Assembly (NCBI GenBank): GCA_963681505.1
Contig: OY811985.1
Location: 3,702,271 to 3,766,270, forward strand
Direction of reading: 5' to 3'
DNA from: Eunapius fragilis
Taxonomy: Eukaryota; Porifera; Demospongiae; Spongillida; Spongillidae
DNA length: 64,000 bases
A model generated the notes under the pieces. It was given only the letters and a program-made list of their open reading frames with translations. It made no database searches and was not told the DNA's origin. Each line of letters opens with the position of its first letter. The stretch's first letter is position 1. A program made the position numbers and the translations under genes. Of the stretch, positions 45,401 through 58,496 are shown piece by piece.

Positions 45401-46426
45401 TGACTGTACTAAATGTGTCAAAATATGGTATATGATACCCTAGATCAAGTACTTGCAGCTGTTATAATTTTTTTAAACTATAAAGCATCAAGTAGGAAGT
45501 CAAGAATTGTAAAGACACTAGACTCTCAATTGTTAAGTGTGAAAAATAAGTGATTACTAGTAATATGTATGTAGTGATTAGGAATGGAAAGAATGTACTG
45601 AAAGAAATCTGAGGTTGAAAGAAGTACAATACTAACTGTCTTGTCAAATATTTCCTCCTTTAATGGCCTTTACATTGACTCAACATCTTCATTATGTAGA
45701 ATGTATATTGGACATGTCATTCTATTAAACTAAGTCAAGCCATTAAATTAAATTGTAAACGCATGAAACTGAGGACAATGGGGAGAATCTGAGAATGTTA
45801 CATATATGTGTTACAAGGAGATTATATTGCTGCATGGTGACCTTTATTTAAGTGGACTTATCCTTGAATCTTTTTGCATGTTCAGTATAATAGATTTTTA
45901 CTACACGTTGCTTTACAACGTAAACAAAGGTGACAAATTTATTGATGAAATTAGAATTCTCAAATCACTAATCACAACCTTACATATTCACTCATATCCT
46001 CCATTGCTGGCATTTCTATTAGACGCGAATTATGTTTCATTAATGATATTCATTACCCCAATCAATCCTAACCTTGCTAACGCAGGTTCTGATATGCATT
46101 TGTCTAAGTGCCTCTATGAACTATACTGCATGCGACCCCCCCCCTCCCCCCCTTAATGAGGGGATTCAATACTGCATGTGACACCCCCCCCCCCCCCCAC
46201 CCCTTAATGAGGGGATTTGAAGTAGCATTAAAATTTATTCAAAAATAATATGGAGAATTATTGCATGTATCTCTGCTTTAAATTTCTCTTTTGCAATCAA
46301 TTTGCATTCTTATCTGACAGCGTTCTGCATGAGAGAACTTATTTTATTCATCGGAATTTTGCACCTGTGCAGTAATAAATCTCCAACATCCTAATAGCTG
46401 GGCTCAGCGTAGAGAGTCTAAAAATC
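42430..46426. other. Intergenic region upstream of the TRP-like gene
   Basis: A CA microsatellite at 42431-42462, an isolated GCTCCTACGCCTAT end-like motif near 43050, and poly-C stretches at 46135-46200. Many short frames exist, but none has recognisable domains or paired splice sites. Some unannotated promoter or 5' UTR of the channel gene may lie in the last few hundred bases. Confidence 0.45.
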
Positions 46427-49400
46427 ATGGCAGCTATGGAGTTGGGCTCAATCCAATTGGAAGTAGAAGATGATAGAAATACATATGACGTCAAGAAATA
46501 TCATGAAGAATCTTGTCTCGATGAGATGCTAAAAAAAAACACAAAGCAAGCAGCAATAGCAGATGTCGACAATTTCACTATCGTCAGAGCACTTCAGCCG
46601 TTATTTAAAAAGGACCAAGTAAATGAAGATAAAAGAGCAGAAAGTGTTCTAGAACGGGCATTTTTGAAATTAGGCATTCAAGGCGAGGAAAGTTTTCCAA
46701 CACCAAGTGCTACCGAGGCAAGAACAGAATCGTCGAGGTATGCGTATGTTGAGGGCATCGTCCGGGGTTGTGGAGATGCATTCTGGGTGAAGGTGAGGAA
46801 ATTATTCTTTCTAACTAAGTTAGTGTCATGCATTTATATAATTTGCATTCATGCAATAATTTTTATACACAATTCGATACACATGTGCAGGTGGCTCAGA
46901 AGACTCGATCCCTAAATGTTGGCAAATTAGACGCTATTATTGAAGTGTTGATCGATTCTTTAGCTGATACGCTTGTTGGTGGCATTGATGAAATTCTGTT
47001 GTGGGTCCTTAAAGAAATACAAGCGGAATTATTTGTGAGTTGAATTTTTTTTCCATCTATATATTATTGAGCAGCTATAGACAAAACACTTGTAACACAG
47101 CTATAACATGGACTACTATTAATAGCTCGCAAGATGGAAATTTAGATACCAAACAAAGATGGAGACTGAGCAGCCATCCACTTATGCTGGTGCACTTGTT
47201 ATGGTCCGTGAGGTTTTTTCCCGCCGGGCGACCAAACTGCATATAAGCTTAGCGTCGCCTAATGTATTCGTAAAGTAACTTAAGGGGCTAGTAAGGCTAT
47301 ACATAAATGCTTACAATAGTGCCATAACAATTTGAGATAAACCGGTTACCCCAGAAATCACAACAGGTTATATATCCAACTCTACTGCATATTACAAAGT
47401 CCCAAAGGAATCAGACTATTGGATAGCAAATCATGTGTATGTCATATTTTGATCATTTTCCCCTTGGTATCAAATCGATATGAAAATGGAAGCAGGAGAG
47501 CTTGTAATGCAACAAAAATCAATGGGTTGGGCCGGATTATGAGCTTTGCTTGCACCGAGGCCAATTGTATAAAATTCATCATCGTTAATATTTTCTGTAA
47601 TATAAACAACGTTAAACAGGTCCCTTAGTTCAGCAATTTAAACCACATTATTAGCAATTGCGTATTATTTTACTTCAGATTGAAATGCTTGCAAAACATC
47701 TTCTACAAAGAACAGTCAGCATGTTTGCTAGTGACTCCAGTAGGAATACCGCACTACACTTAGCAGCAATGAAAGGTTTTAAGAATATTGTGAAGCAGCT
47801 TTTGGACTATAATGCTCCATTGCTAGCATGCAATATGGAAGGAAAAACACCACTTGAACTGGCCATTGAAATGAAGCATAATGAAGTAGCTGTTGTGATC
47901 ATTAAAAAGATGGAGCCTGGAAGGTTCGTGTATCTACTTATAATAACGTGTCTGGTATGTTTATCTTATACTTTCTAAATATTCTCTTGTATAATATGTA
48001 TCTACATTATAGCACTACCAAAACATAAAACATAATCACGAAACAATTCTTATACAAAAACTCTTCATCTTCATTGTCCCCAACATGGAACTGCGCTGCA
48101 TGGCCCTGTTGGATGGCAACTGATAGTCTCTGGCTTCACCGGACACCTGCCTCAACTCTTTAAGAAAATCAGTTGTCCTTGGCCCAAACACTCCAGTCGG
48201 CTCTATTGCCACTGGAGTCTTACTTGTATCTGCATTTTGTGAGGAATAAATTTTCTGGTTCTAGTCTAAAAAAAAATTTTTTTTACTAACCCTGCATTTT
48301 TAATACTCCATTATAAATGTTCTTGTAGGTCAAACATCAGCTACATGTATATCAAATCTATTCACTTTGGCAATGCGGGCTAAGGTCATGCAATTATAGC
48401 TAGACCCATGGAAAATAATGTGGGACAGTTCATGACAAAATTTCTTGACCCAAATATTATAAAAAGAGATTGCATGCATTTGAATCGTTATAACCTCCAA
48501 ACGGTTGAACTGCTTTAATCATTGGCACAATCGAGCGAGAAACCATGCACGCGCACAAATGAATCTATCTATAACTTTACAATGTATCTTACAATAGGGA
48601 AATGGTGTAATACAAAGTCTTGAAAATAGGACTTCGATAAGATTTACCATTCAGGCGTTATAAAGATTCAAACACAATCGCTTTTTATAATATTTGGGTC
48701 GCGAAATTTTGTCCTTTTTTAGCCATGTAGTTTAATCTGAGGTAGTAATGACTAAAATTGTGAATGGGGTTAAGTGAGCGTACTTGTGCACACTTTTCCT
48801 ACTCTATCATATACATGTAAACTATCCTCACTTGTATACTCCCTATCTTAGATCAGTGTATCTAAGTGCTACTGTATATTATGTATCGATATTTATCTAC
48901 GACACTGAGATAAAACTTTTCTCCAATTTTATCACTGTTTAGAGCTTCAAATGTTTAAGTTAAAAAAATTAAATTGGCAAAAACTAACATATGGTTCGAG
49001 AAAGAAAAAGAAACACAGAAAAAGATGCAGAAAGTTGTTATGAATGTCTCAAATCCCATAGAACTGATTACAGTGAAAAACAAATATTAATGTGGTCTGA
49101 ATTGAGTCTGAATTAAAATAGTTAACTTGAAAAACTGCGGCTCTAAACAGTGCAGGGATTAAATAAGATAAATCTTTATCCCAATATAACAGGCTTAATT
49201 TTACCATCACATTACAATATACTCTCCAGTACTATTCTCCACTTTAATGTGGTTTCTGAAATAATTCCTTTAATTAGATCATGTTATATCCTAAATAATG
49301 ATTGTCCAAGCTTTTTAAATACACAAGCTCATACAGTGTAGTACATATCATTAGATTGATTGCTGTCCACCAATTACAATGGCCATATGGGATCATAATT

Positions 49401-52318
49401 AGATAAAGAAACTGTATGTGCATGTGCATATATAATCAAGGGAGGGGTGACTTAGGAATTACAAACTATGGTACATCAAGTTAATGCTCGGTATACATGT
49501 ATACGTGTGTGTGCGTGTGTGTGTGTGTGTGGTCCTAAGAAATTACATTATAGAGTCATAAACTAAAGGAACAGATTTAACGGTATATCCTATTATCCTA
49601 TTATCTCAACAACTTTGTGGAACTTCTGTGTCAAATACAATATATTTTTGGTTGTGCAAGCACATAACTTCTATTCTCTTATTTTCATAGAGTCAGGGAG
49701 CTCTTCCAGTGCAAAGGAAATCAACCATCACAACTTCACCTACATGAATTGATTGAATGCAACAGAATGCAGGTGTGTGTTAATTACAAAATAGCATTTG
49801 CGTCATGTAATGAGATTTTTCTACTCTTGAGCAATTATTCTCCCGACATGCATACACTATAGGGCACTACACTGGCTGTATTGGATTCAATGATTGAACC
49901 AGTTATTGATCAAACTGACACATATGTAATTTACTACGGCATTTTGGATGGAGATACTGAAGGGAGGCCTCCAAACCATCCTAATTTTGACAAATCCCAC
50001 AAGTCATGCCTGCATGTTATAGCAAAGAGTGATAATAAGGTACATGTATGATGTTACGAAACCTGATGCAGCAAAGTACATATGACAATAATTGAATGTT
50101 TCTGACAAAATCAGCTGTTGTATGGGTATGACTAAAAGTTTCTATAATGACATTTTGATATTGTGGAAAAGTATTGTGACACTTCATTTTAATACTCAAA
50201 TTATCTTAGGAGATTGTTTATCATGATGTGATTCGTTTACTGCTCCGAAGAAAGTGGAAGAAATTTGCACGATTCATTTACCTGTAAGTAATTATAAGTT
50301 TCAGCACAGAATGATTGTTTCCTATCAGTATACACTTTGTGTGTTACTCTCTGTTGATGGCAAGCTTGGCATGTGCACTCATCATTGCTGCAAGAAAGCC
50401 AAGTCCTGAGGTGTATGACAGCAGAATTGATATCTTTAGAGGCATATGTGAGGCTTTTGTCATGCTATTTGTTGGATGGAATGGATTTGCAGAAATTCGA
50501 CAAGTGATTAAGTACGTATTTAATTACACATGATTTCCATTCATTATTTGTCTCATGTACAGACACAAAGGATCCTACTTTCATGACAGCTCCAACTATT
50601 TGGATGTTGGTGCTGTAATATTTACATTCCTCATAATTCCTTTCCGAGTTGCCAGATTAGATGTTCAATGGGTATTTGCTTCACTGAGCTACTTGTCCAA
50701 CTGTCTACGAGCCTTTAAATACACTCCTGTTTTCAGGTACGTTTGTTTGCATGTGCATGAGACAAAGTTATTACTAGGCATTGTTTTGATGGGGATCATT
50801 TTTTAAAAGTATATGCAGTGTTTCACAAGTAAATCTTATTTAGCATTCAAAGTTCTTAGCATTGATTCGTGAAGTGTGCCATTTTTGAAAACAAAATGCA
50901 CACGCTGTGTAAGATGTCACTTGCGGTGTGCGTGGAATGACAATTTGTAATACTATTTGATACAATAGCAGTCAATTCTATGTGGGTAGAATCAAAAATT
51001 CCAAAACTTGCAAATGACAATTTCTGTTGTTAGGTCAACTGGAGCATACACACAAATTCTTTACAAGGTTGTTTCACAAGATGTGGTTCAGTTTGCAGCA
51101 GTATTTCTTGTGTTTGTTGTCTCCTTTTCTGGGTCACTTTATTTTGCTTTGAGGAGTGAAGTCCAAGCAGCAAGCAATGACACCATTGGAAATACTACAT
51201 ATTTTACAACAAATTTGGATATATATCCTTTTGATACAAGGTATTATAATATGAGTTCACTAAAATGAAGATGCATAAAGACAATTTCATTATGCACTTC
51301 GAGCCTGATTTCACAACTTGGGTATTTGTTTAGTCCCTTGCAGCATTATTATGAAGCTCTGTGTATGTTTTGTCCTCTGCCATGATAACTTCGAGATTGT
51401 ACTAAAATGATTTACATATATAAAACTGCATGATTTATGTAAATGTGTTATAATAAAGCATGTATTGTTTCCTATGTGCATGTATTTATCATCGTAATGC
51501 TTGTATTTCAAATATCTGTATTTTGAGTTGCAGAGAGTACTATAATGTTTTATTCACTGGACTTCGTGTTTTGATTGAAGGCAATGTAATAAGTGGATAC
51601 TTAGATGGTTCAAATGGCTTTGGGTGAGACTATTGTACTGTACTTAATTGTTAATAGTTACGTTAATGATCATGCTATCATATTTCAGATGGTTTGCTGT
51701 GATAGTTTACATGATCTACCTTTTCCTTGTTGGGGTGGTTATGTTAAACCTCCTGATTGCTCAGATGGCAGATACGTATGGAAGTGTGCAGAAGGAAGCT
51801 CAGCAATCACTTATGCTCAGTAGGGCTTGGATTGTGGCAAGAGTAGAGCACAATTCTTTTCTAGCACATGTGAGTGCATTGTGATTGTGGACTTTCTTGT
51901 CTCCCTTCATATAAGCTCACCTTCAGGACTTCAGACAACGATTTTTCAAAAGCTGTGAAGTAGTACAAAATCCTTCAGGTAAGTCTATTGCTTCACTTGA
52001 ATTATTATAAGTGCCTTAATGCCCGCATCTCTAGAGGTCCTTGAAAAATGGGAGGTACCTCCTATAAACGAGGTCAATAAGAGGCTGGATAAAATGGAGA
52101 GAGTGGCTAAAAGACAAGAGAACCTTATAGCTGAATTACGGTAATTTGTAATATGTGCAATTATTAGCTATCATGTTTTTGTTTTCAGAAACACACTTGA
52201 GAAACACATGCAAAAACAAGATTTGCTTACAAACACAATTGAAAAACACATGCAAAAACAGGAAGAACTGCTTATTCAACTGATAGGTTCTGTTAATAAT
52301 TTACCTCGCCAGCTCTAA
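46427..52318 (+). CDS. TRP-like cation channel with ankyrin repeats
   Basis: Fourteen exons: 46427-46792, 46891-47034, 47679-47923, 49691-49772, 49863-50039, 50210-50283, 50329-50511, 50563-50736, 51034-51240, 51534-51623, 51689-51869, 51927-51978, 52035-52140 and 52189-52318. All have GT-AG borders and one frame, giving 736 residues. Residues 1-170 are an unrecognised N-terminus. About 189-250 hold two ankyrin repeats (NTALHLAAMKGF, KTPLELAIEMKH). Six hydrophobic segments follow: S1 near 365-385 (HFVCYSLLMASLACALII), S2 about 400-420, S3 about 436-456, S4 about 460-482, S5 about 498-520 (FAAVFLVFVVSFSGSLYFAL), a pore-loop candidate near 553-575, and S6 (LFLVGVVMLNLLIAQMADTY) about 585-610. 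The S6 NLLIAQM.DTY and following RAWIVARVEHNS are TRP-like. A C-terminal coiled coil (660-735, KHMQKQ twice) ends the protein. Most like TRPA/TRPV-type ankyrin channels; the subfamily is unresolved. The ankyrin region is unusually short. Confidence 0.9.
48060..48250 (-). pseudogene. Possible retroelement ORF fragment in TRP intron 3
   Basis: A minus-strand reading TPVAIEPTGVFGPRTTDFLK followed by ELRQVSGEARDYQLPSN resembles the C-terminal tail of invertebrate non-LTR reverse-transcriptase proteins (PLAIE..G.....A). It is short and without the RT catalytic motif. It lies antisense in the 1.8-kb intron. Assignment is weak. Confidence 0.3.
48380..48810. repeat. Dispersed repeat in TRP intron 3
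   Basis: Shares GACAAAATTT and TGTGCACACTTT-type segments with 28430-28660 and GTGAATAGGG-type sequence with 54310-54360. Likely degraded copies of one MITE family. Confidence 0.4.
49500..49531. repeat. (GT)n microsatellite
   Basis: A short GT tract in TRP intron 3. Confidence 0.85.
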
Positions 52319-52556
52319 CCACTTTTTTAATGTCAAATATGCTAATGCTGGTATGATAGACAGTGTTACATTTGTATTGCATATCACATTTTGTAAAAAG
52401 CTCATATTCTGGATAATTATGTGCAACAGAGATTTGTGTACCGGTATCTTGTGGGTCATTCCATATCCTGTGGGACTCAAGTTGGACGCTATGCTTCAGA
52501 TTTTGGTGCAAATACTCATATTTGTATGACCTAATATGAAAGTAAGTTTGGCCCAA

Positions 52557-54102
52557 AAAAACTTTTAATAACGCGAATGGTTTATGAAATACACCAGTCA
52601 TGAATAATTAATAATTTTCAGCTTTGATAAGTCATAACTTCCTTCTCACAGAACACGTATGGCTATATTTGGCATTACATCGATCCTCTCTTAGTGTACT
52701 ACCCAACTATAATATGTGTTCATGGAAAAGATGAAAGGGTTAAATCATAAATGTGTTTAATTTATAGAACGGTTTTAAATATTTGCATCATTAAGTCATT
52801 TGCAGAATAATATTATAAATCTTTTTTTGAAAATGGAAGACATTCATTGTCTATCTATTTACGAAATAAAAAGTCTGTGTATCAGCTAGTTTTCGGAACC
52901 ACAGAAGGTTAAACACTAAGACGCCATTTTGTTTAATTCATGGTTAGTTTTAGCACTAATTTGAAGTAAGTGTCGTTTACAAGTGGTATTACATAATACC
53001 ATCCTCATCTATCACAACAATTAGTGTGGATTGAAAACTCGTATCTTTTAGAACTTAGTTCAGGTAAGTGTAAGCTTGCTGATATTGGTAACAGGTTAGA
53101 CCGTAGTTTATACAATAACATTGATCGGAAGTAAAAAGCACCAACCAGCCAGATGACCGGCGTACCCTACCAGTTGATCTGGCGGACCAGCCAACGCCCC
53201 CAGCAGCCTCGTATCGGTGACCGGCCCCAACTGTTGTCATGGTGCCGCCCCGTCATTTGATTATTGAACCAGCGGGACCTAGCTTCTACAGCCTTAATTC
53301 ACTCCTTCACACTCACATAGGCTTGAGTGTGAAGAAGGTGTGTACGGTGATTTCCACTATACCACGACGTGCGGTATGGGGAAGCATTGTGGCTGCATGC
53401 CGAAAGTCCCACTGGTTCATCAATTGACGGGGCAGCCACCACGACAACAGTTGGGGTCGCCGGTACGAGCGCTGTGGGGTGCTTGGAGGGCCCGCCAGAT
53501 CATCAGCTGAGGACGCTGGTACGAGTAGGGGCCGCCTGTTCATCAGTCGCCGTGGTGGCTGATTTTTATTTCCGATCGAAATGAAACACGTTCTGGTCTA
53601 ACCAGCGTACACTTACCTGAACAACGTTCTCAAAAGATGCGCGATTTCAACTATATACTAAAAATGTATTTTTACTAACACTGTATGTAATTGTTGTGAT
53701 AGCTGAGGATGGTATTATGCAATACTACTTGAGATGTTTCTAAATAAGACTTACTTCTAATTACTCCTAAAATCAACCATGAATTAAACAAAATGGCGTC
53801 TTGATGTTTAACCTTCTGTGGTTCTCAAAACTAGCTGATGCACAGACTTTTTATTTCGTAAATACATAGAGACAATGAATGTCTTCCATTTACAAAATAG
53901 ATTTATAATACCATTCTGCAAATGACTTAAATATTTAAAACCGTGTTATGAACTAAACATATTTATGATTTAACCCTTTCATCTCCTGCATGAACACATA
54001 TTATAGTTGGGTAGTACAGAGTTATGACTCATCAATGCTGAAAATAATTAATTATTCATGACTAGTGTACTTCGTAAACAATTCGCATTATTAAAAGTTT
54101 TT
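52557..54102. mobile_element. 1.5-kb element with about 500-bp inverted repeats
   Basis: The left arm from AAAAACTTTTAATAACGCG to about 53110 pairs with about 53590 to CGCATTATTAAAAGTTTTT. Many segments (TATAATATGTGTTCATG, AAGTCTGTG, AAACACTAAGACGCCATTTTG) recur inverted with a few percent divergence. The roughly 480-bp centre is GC-richer, with TTGATCTGGCGG/CCGCCAGATCATC-like inverted parts. No coding frame or target duplication was established. It starts 239 bp after the TRP-like stop codon and may overlap that gene's 3' UTR. Confidence 0.8.
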
Positions 54103-54509
54103 ACAGTAATCTTGAGGAAATGTTGAAACCACTCACCCAAAAAATAAATAAATAAATTTAATAACCTTCTTCCTGAGGTAGCAAATGATGTGTAAATCAT
54201 ATCACTTTTGCATACTCAGGCAATGATCACAATATCATGGCAATATAATGCTACCAACAAAAATGCATCCCTAGAGATAGACAAAAATTAATCTTATAAC
54301 CTGGGGGGAGTTGTATTGTGAATAGGGTAAAATGAGCATACTTTCCAAAGCAAACAGAGAATATCTTCATGTCTGTATTAAAAGGTGCTCTTTTAGTATT
54401 TTAACTAGTAGTAGCATCTGAGCCCGGTACGTTGAAACACCATGAATATATTAGCCGCTTGGGAGGATCTGTTACTTTTAAAAAATAAAAGCAACTTCCA
54501 ATTAATGGG

Positions 54510-54760
54510 GGTGGGTGGGGCAGGTGAGGTTGAGGTTGGGTAGTCAGAGGTGGGATATCAAAGGAGCTTGGGTTAAGGTAGGTGGGGTAGGCAGCGGGTA
54601 GGATATAAGGGTCGGTGTAGGTTAGATAGGTGTGATTAAAGGAGTGGTGCGGTCAGAGGGAAGGATAAGGTGAGGTTTATAAGGTAGGTGGGGTAGGGTT
54701 GGGGATTAAGGTATGGGGAAATGTATGGGTGGGCAGGTAGGATTATTGTGCATTTATAAT
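54510..54760. repeat. G-rich GGTGGGG-type imperfect repeats
   Basis: Purine-rich plus strand with recurrent GTAGGTGGGGTAGG-like motifs at irregular spacing. Nothing coding. The flanking 54100-56500 shows only short unsupported frames. Confidence 0.6.
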
Positions 54761-56504
54761 GGAGATACATTATTGGGGGAAATGTTTTGAGTTTTCTGAT
54801 CACACACACCAATGGTAGTGAAGTGCATGGGCTAACTGTCCTTGATGTACTAATGACAGAAAATTCAGCTTTTCTCCATTTGTGAAGAGGATCTTCAGTT
54901 TGCTAGCTACAAATTGTGCCTCAATTGACATGTGTTGTTTTATAAACTGCCCCTAAACATATTGCACACAACACAATATGTGGGCATTTGTTTCTTCAAA
55001 ACATGTATAATTCATAATCCTTGCAGCATTTTATGATTTCTCAATTATGAACACATGCATTTCTTATGGTATATGTTTATATTTCACTCCCTCCTGGCAT
55101 ATTTTTGCTAGCTGTAACTATTACAAAGGAGCCAGAACTAAAGCAGCTCTCCTACCCTATAACCCCAAGGGCAAGGGACTGTTTAGTATACCAATGTGGT
55201 ACAAATGTCTGCAACTAGCTGTCAAATATAGGAGATTATATAATCATACTCTTCATCCCCATGCGTTTCATCCTCTTCAATCTCTTGGTGAAGAGTGCTG
55301 TCATCAAACTCATGCTGGTCTGCATCTGGAACATAAGGCAGAGCTTCTAGCAATAGGTACAAGCATTTCTGGTTTCTAGAAAACTTGCCCATGCATAAGA
55401 GATGGGCTGAAGACTAATTGTGCATTGCATGTTGACCTGGCATCTTACCCAGGCCCTGACATATGCATTAGAAACATGTATATAGAGGCTATTTTTGAAT
55501 GAAAAGTGCTCTGCTTCTGGTGCTTTGTGTGCATTGCAGTCATTCAGCTTGCATATAAAAACACGCACGCAATTCATAGAATAAAATATGAAGCCTACTC
55601 ATTAATATTGGGCAGGTGGAACCGTTATTTTGTAACAAGAAGAAATCAGTCGTTAAAAGGCACATCTTAATATGTGCAATGAAACCGCATGAGCAGTGCT
55701 GATCCCTTTAGCACCAGATGTAGTAGTCTGGGGTACGTATTCACACTTCCAAATTGGCATACATATCATTCTGCAGTGGTCCGTGCAGGACTATCGCATT
55801 TGACTAGTCGGTGCGCTACATAACCCGCTGCTGCCATTCCAGCAGCTTGCGAAACTGTTACCCATGTGTGTACTGGCAGGCTTACAGCCCAGCCACATCC
55901 CTTACTAACTTAGCATTGTCTTCAGCAACGCCTGTGCTATGTACGTGACGTTGACACATCATTCGTTAAAAAAGTGCAGTTCACACGCAGTCGGTATAAA
56001 CATGCAAATACAAATTTGTAAACAAAGGGTTCACAGGGGTGCAAATAGACCATATTAGTACCTCCAGTATCTATGGTAGAATTGCATGTATAGGAGGAGT
56101 TGATATAAACATGTTCTCAACCCCATGCAAAGTAGCCTACTTAGCATGCTTGCCTGCAGAAAAGATGGCAAAATTGCCTACGGACAACCCATATATTACA
56201 GGGACGTACTCAGGATTTTAAAAAGGGGTTTCCAACCTGATATTAATTATCTTATTAATTAGTCATAATTATGTGCAGACTCCGCCCCAGCCCCCAGTAC
56301 GTTGCCGCGCAGTTAGATTACATCACTGTACGTGCCAATAGGAACCTGCGTTTTGACCTGGGGCCGAGACTAAATCCGTACGCGTAATGATTTTATAAGT
56401 CAGTTAGTTGTTACATTAATTAACATAGAAGGGGGAGGGGGGTTTCCGCATCACGGAAACCTCTATGGATACGCTCCTGTATAAGATTTGGCAATTTCGG
56501 GACA

Positions 56505-56670
56505 TTAGGCCGGCACACACAGGGCGATATCGTCGAAAATATCGCTGGCGATTCCTGCTTTTTGTCCGTAATTTGTTCGTTTTCTAATACATTACGGGGA
56601 AAAAGAAAAGAAATCCGGGAATCGCCAGCGATATCGTCGGCAATATCGCTCCGTGTGTGTTCGGCCTTAA
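56505..56670. mobile_element. Hairpin MITE with TTAGGCCGGCACAC ends
   Basis: Left arm TTAGGCCGGCACACACAGGG and right arm ending CCGTGTGTGTTCGGCCTTAA pair over about 55 bp (with CGATATCG-rich interior). The ends are shared with 33833-33999. Edge TTA/TTAA matches a TTAA-target family. Confidence 0.78.
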
Positions 56671-56881
56671 ATGTTGGAGATCATATTAATGAAGTATACA
56701 AGTGTATAAAATTGGGGACGGCACGGTTCTTTTGCGTACTGCGTACTACCATAAGAGAATTGTGTACGGTGGGAAAACGTCGTAATTGACAACTAACCAC
56801 ACCCCTAAAAAGAAAACGTGAACGACAATTCCCGGTTCCGTTATACGGTCGATCAGTGTTATAATCTGTTTTTGCACATCG

Positions 56882-57186
56882 ATGGCCGCCTCTCCACTTC
56901 AGGTAAGCGTCAAGACTCATAGTACTATCCGTGCGTCTGGGGTCCGCGTGTAATATTTTCTGTACCCCGACCGTGCACTGGGAATGCCTTTGCTTGTCGT
57001 AGGCCCTACTCACTTCTTAACTTGTTGGTCTAACACTGCTTCTCTTTGCTCCTCTCTCTCTCTCTCTCTCTCTTTCTCTCATGCACACGCACACACAAAC
57101 ACACACGCGCGCGCGCGCACTCACACACGCGGATCCGTGCATGCACGCGCATGCACACATGCGCGCGCGCACACACACGCACGCAC

Positions 57187-57227
<41 letters not shown>

Positions 57228-57711
57228 CACCCACACCTCCACTGTCCTCCTCATTGCGGCTTTCGCAGGACGAAATCGAGCCGGAGGTCCTATCGGAGGA
57301 GCTCAGGTGAATGAAGACCAGTGTCGCGTAGCAAGCTAAGCTGGGATTAGCTTTCGATGGCTAACCCACCTCGTGGGCTACCCATTTATTAGCTTGTTAA
57401 CGCACAAAACATCACACTAAAGACGTGGGATGCGAGTTGACATGTTGTCGTGGAGTACCTAACCACATCCTGCATGTTGTGTGATGCGCTTAGGGCTTGT
57501 TGCTATTCACTTGTATGGGGGCGGCATTTGATCTCTCCTTCCCCCCCCCCTCCCCCCTCCCACCCACTCACCTCAAAAAAGGTTCCACTTAAAGTACCTC
57601 ATGCCCAGTGGGACTCTGAGGGCATCCGAGATGCAACCAACAGCTGAGGGCAAGAACATTATATGTGTTGTCAGCTTGTTCGGGTGGACCACAAAGAACT
57701 ACATCTTAGAG
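56882..57711 (+). CDS. Unidentified gene, first three exons
   Basis: Exons 56882-56902 (MAASPLQ, with good context around ATGGCC), 57269-57306 (DEIEPEVLSEEL) and 57609-57711 (GTLRASEMQPTAEGKNIICV, then VSLFGWTTKNYILE). Donors GTAAGC, GTGAAT and GTAGGA and acceptors TTTCGCAG and CATGCCCAG keep one frame and give 54 residues. The family is not recognised; acidic N-terminus then a hydrophobic-aromatic stretch. Later exons should lie downstream among or beyond the VNTR arrays but could not be identified. Intron 1 contains CT and CA microsatellites (57050-57230). Confidence 0.55.
57054..57230. repeat. CT then CA/CG microsatellites
   Basis: A (CT)n tract followed by a compound CA/CG tract, inside intron 1 of the unidentified gene. 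Overlapping open frames are artefacts. Confidence 0.9.
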
Positions 57712-57954
57712 GTAGGATGAGGTGTTGGTGGAGGTGGGATAGTTGCGAGGTATGTGGAGATGGGTGGGTGTACCAATGGAGGGGGGAGGTGCCTATCAAA
57801 GTTTATTGTTCTGGCGTGATGGACATGCCAGATTGAGCTCACGGCTGCTATAAGGCTGAGTACTGCATTGATTTACTGGTCAAATGAAATGAAATTTGTA
57901 TGGCTCTGACATTAACTTACTATTGTATGTGATACACATGTATATGAAGTACAG

Positions 57955-58055
57955 GGAGTCATGGGGACACAGGGAGTCATAGCGACACAGTCATGGGGGC
58001 GCCGTGAGTCATGGTGACATGGGGGACACAGGTTATCATGTGGACAGAGAGTCTT
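57955..58055. repeat. Short GACACAGGGAGTCAT-type tandem repeat
   Basis: Four to five imperfect copies of a 17-21-bp motif with GGGGACACAGGGAGTCAT. No coding role visible. Confidence 0.6.
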
Positions 58056-58496
58056 GGGAACATGTGTAGTACTGTACTGTGTTTAGATACAGGCGAAGGA
58101 GTATTTTAGGTTCGAGAGAAGTCTGCTACCTTTTGGAGTAGGTTTTATTATATATTGCTACAATACACCAATGTCACAACACACCGCACAATGCACACTG
58201 CACAGCAACACTGCACACTGCACCACACCATACCACTATTTATTTATTTTTTATCGTACACTGACATTCACAGAAATTCAGTATCTATGATTTTATATGT
58301 AAACACTCTGTTTTGTCCATCAACAACATGTCCTTTGTTTGTAGCCTAACAGTTTTTGATACTTCAAAATGACATGTTCTGGACATTAAATGACACCCAT
58401 TCACTGAAAATTCAGTACTTTTCTCCATATGGGGCACTTAGCTTGATTTTCCCCATTTGCGTGCCAACCTTTTAGATATTTAGATTTCATCCTCAA

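Noticed and set aside
53055-53584. GC-rich overlapping ORFs in the centre of the long-inverted-repeat element
   Set aside because: Short frames on both strands with no motif and no codon-level pattern; they reflect composition.
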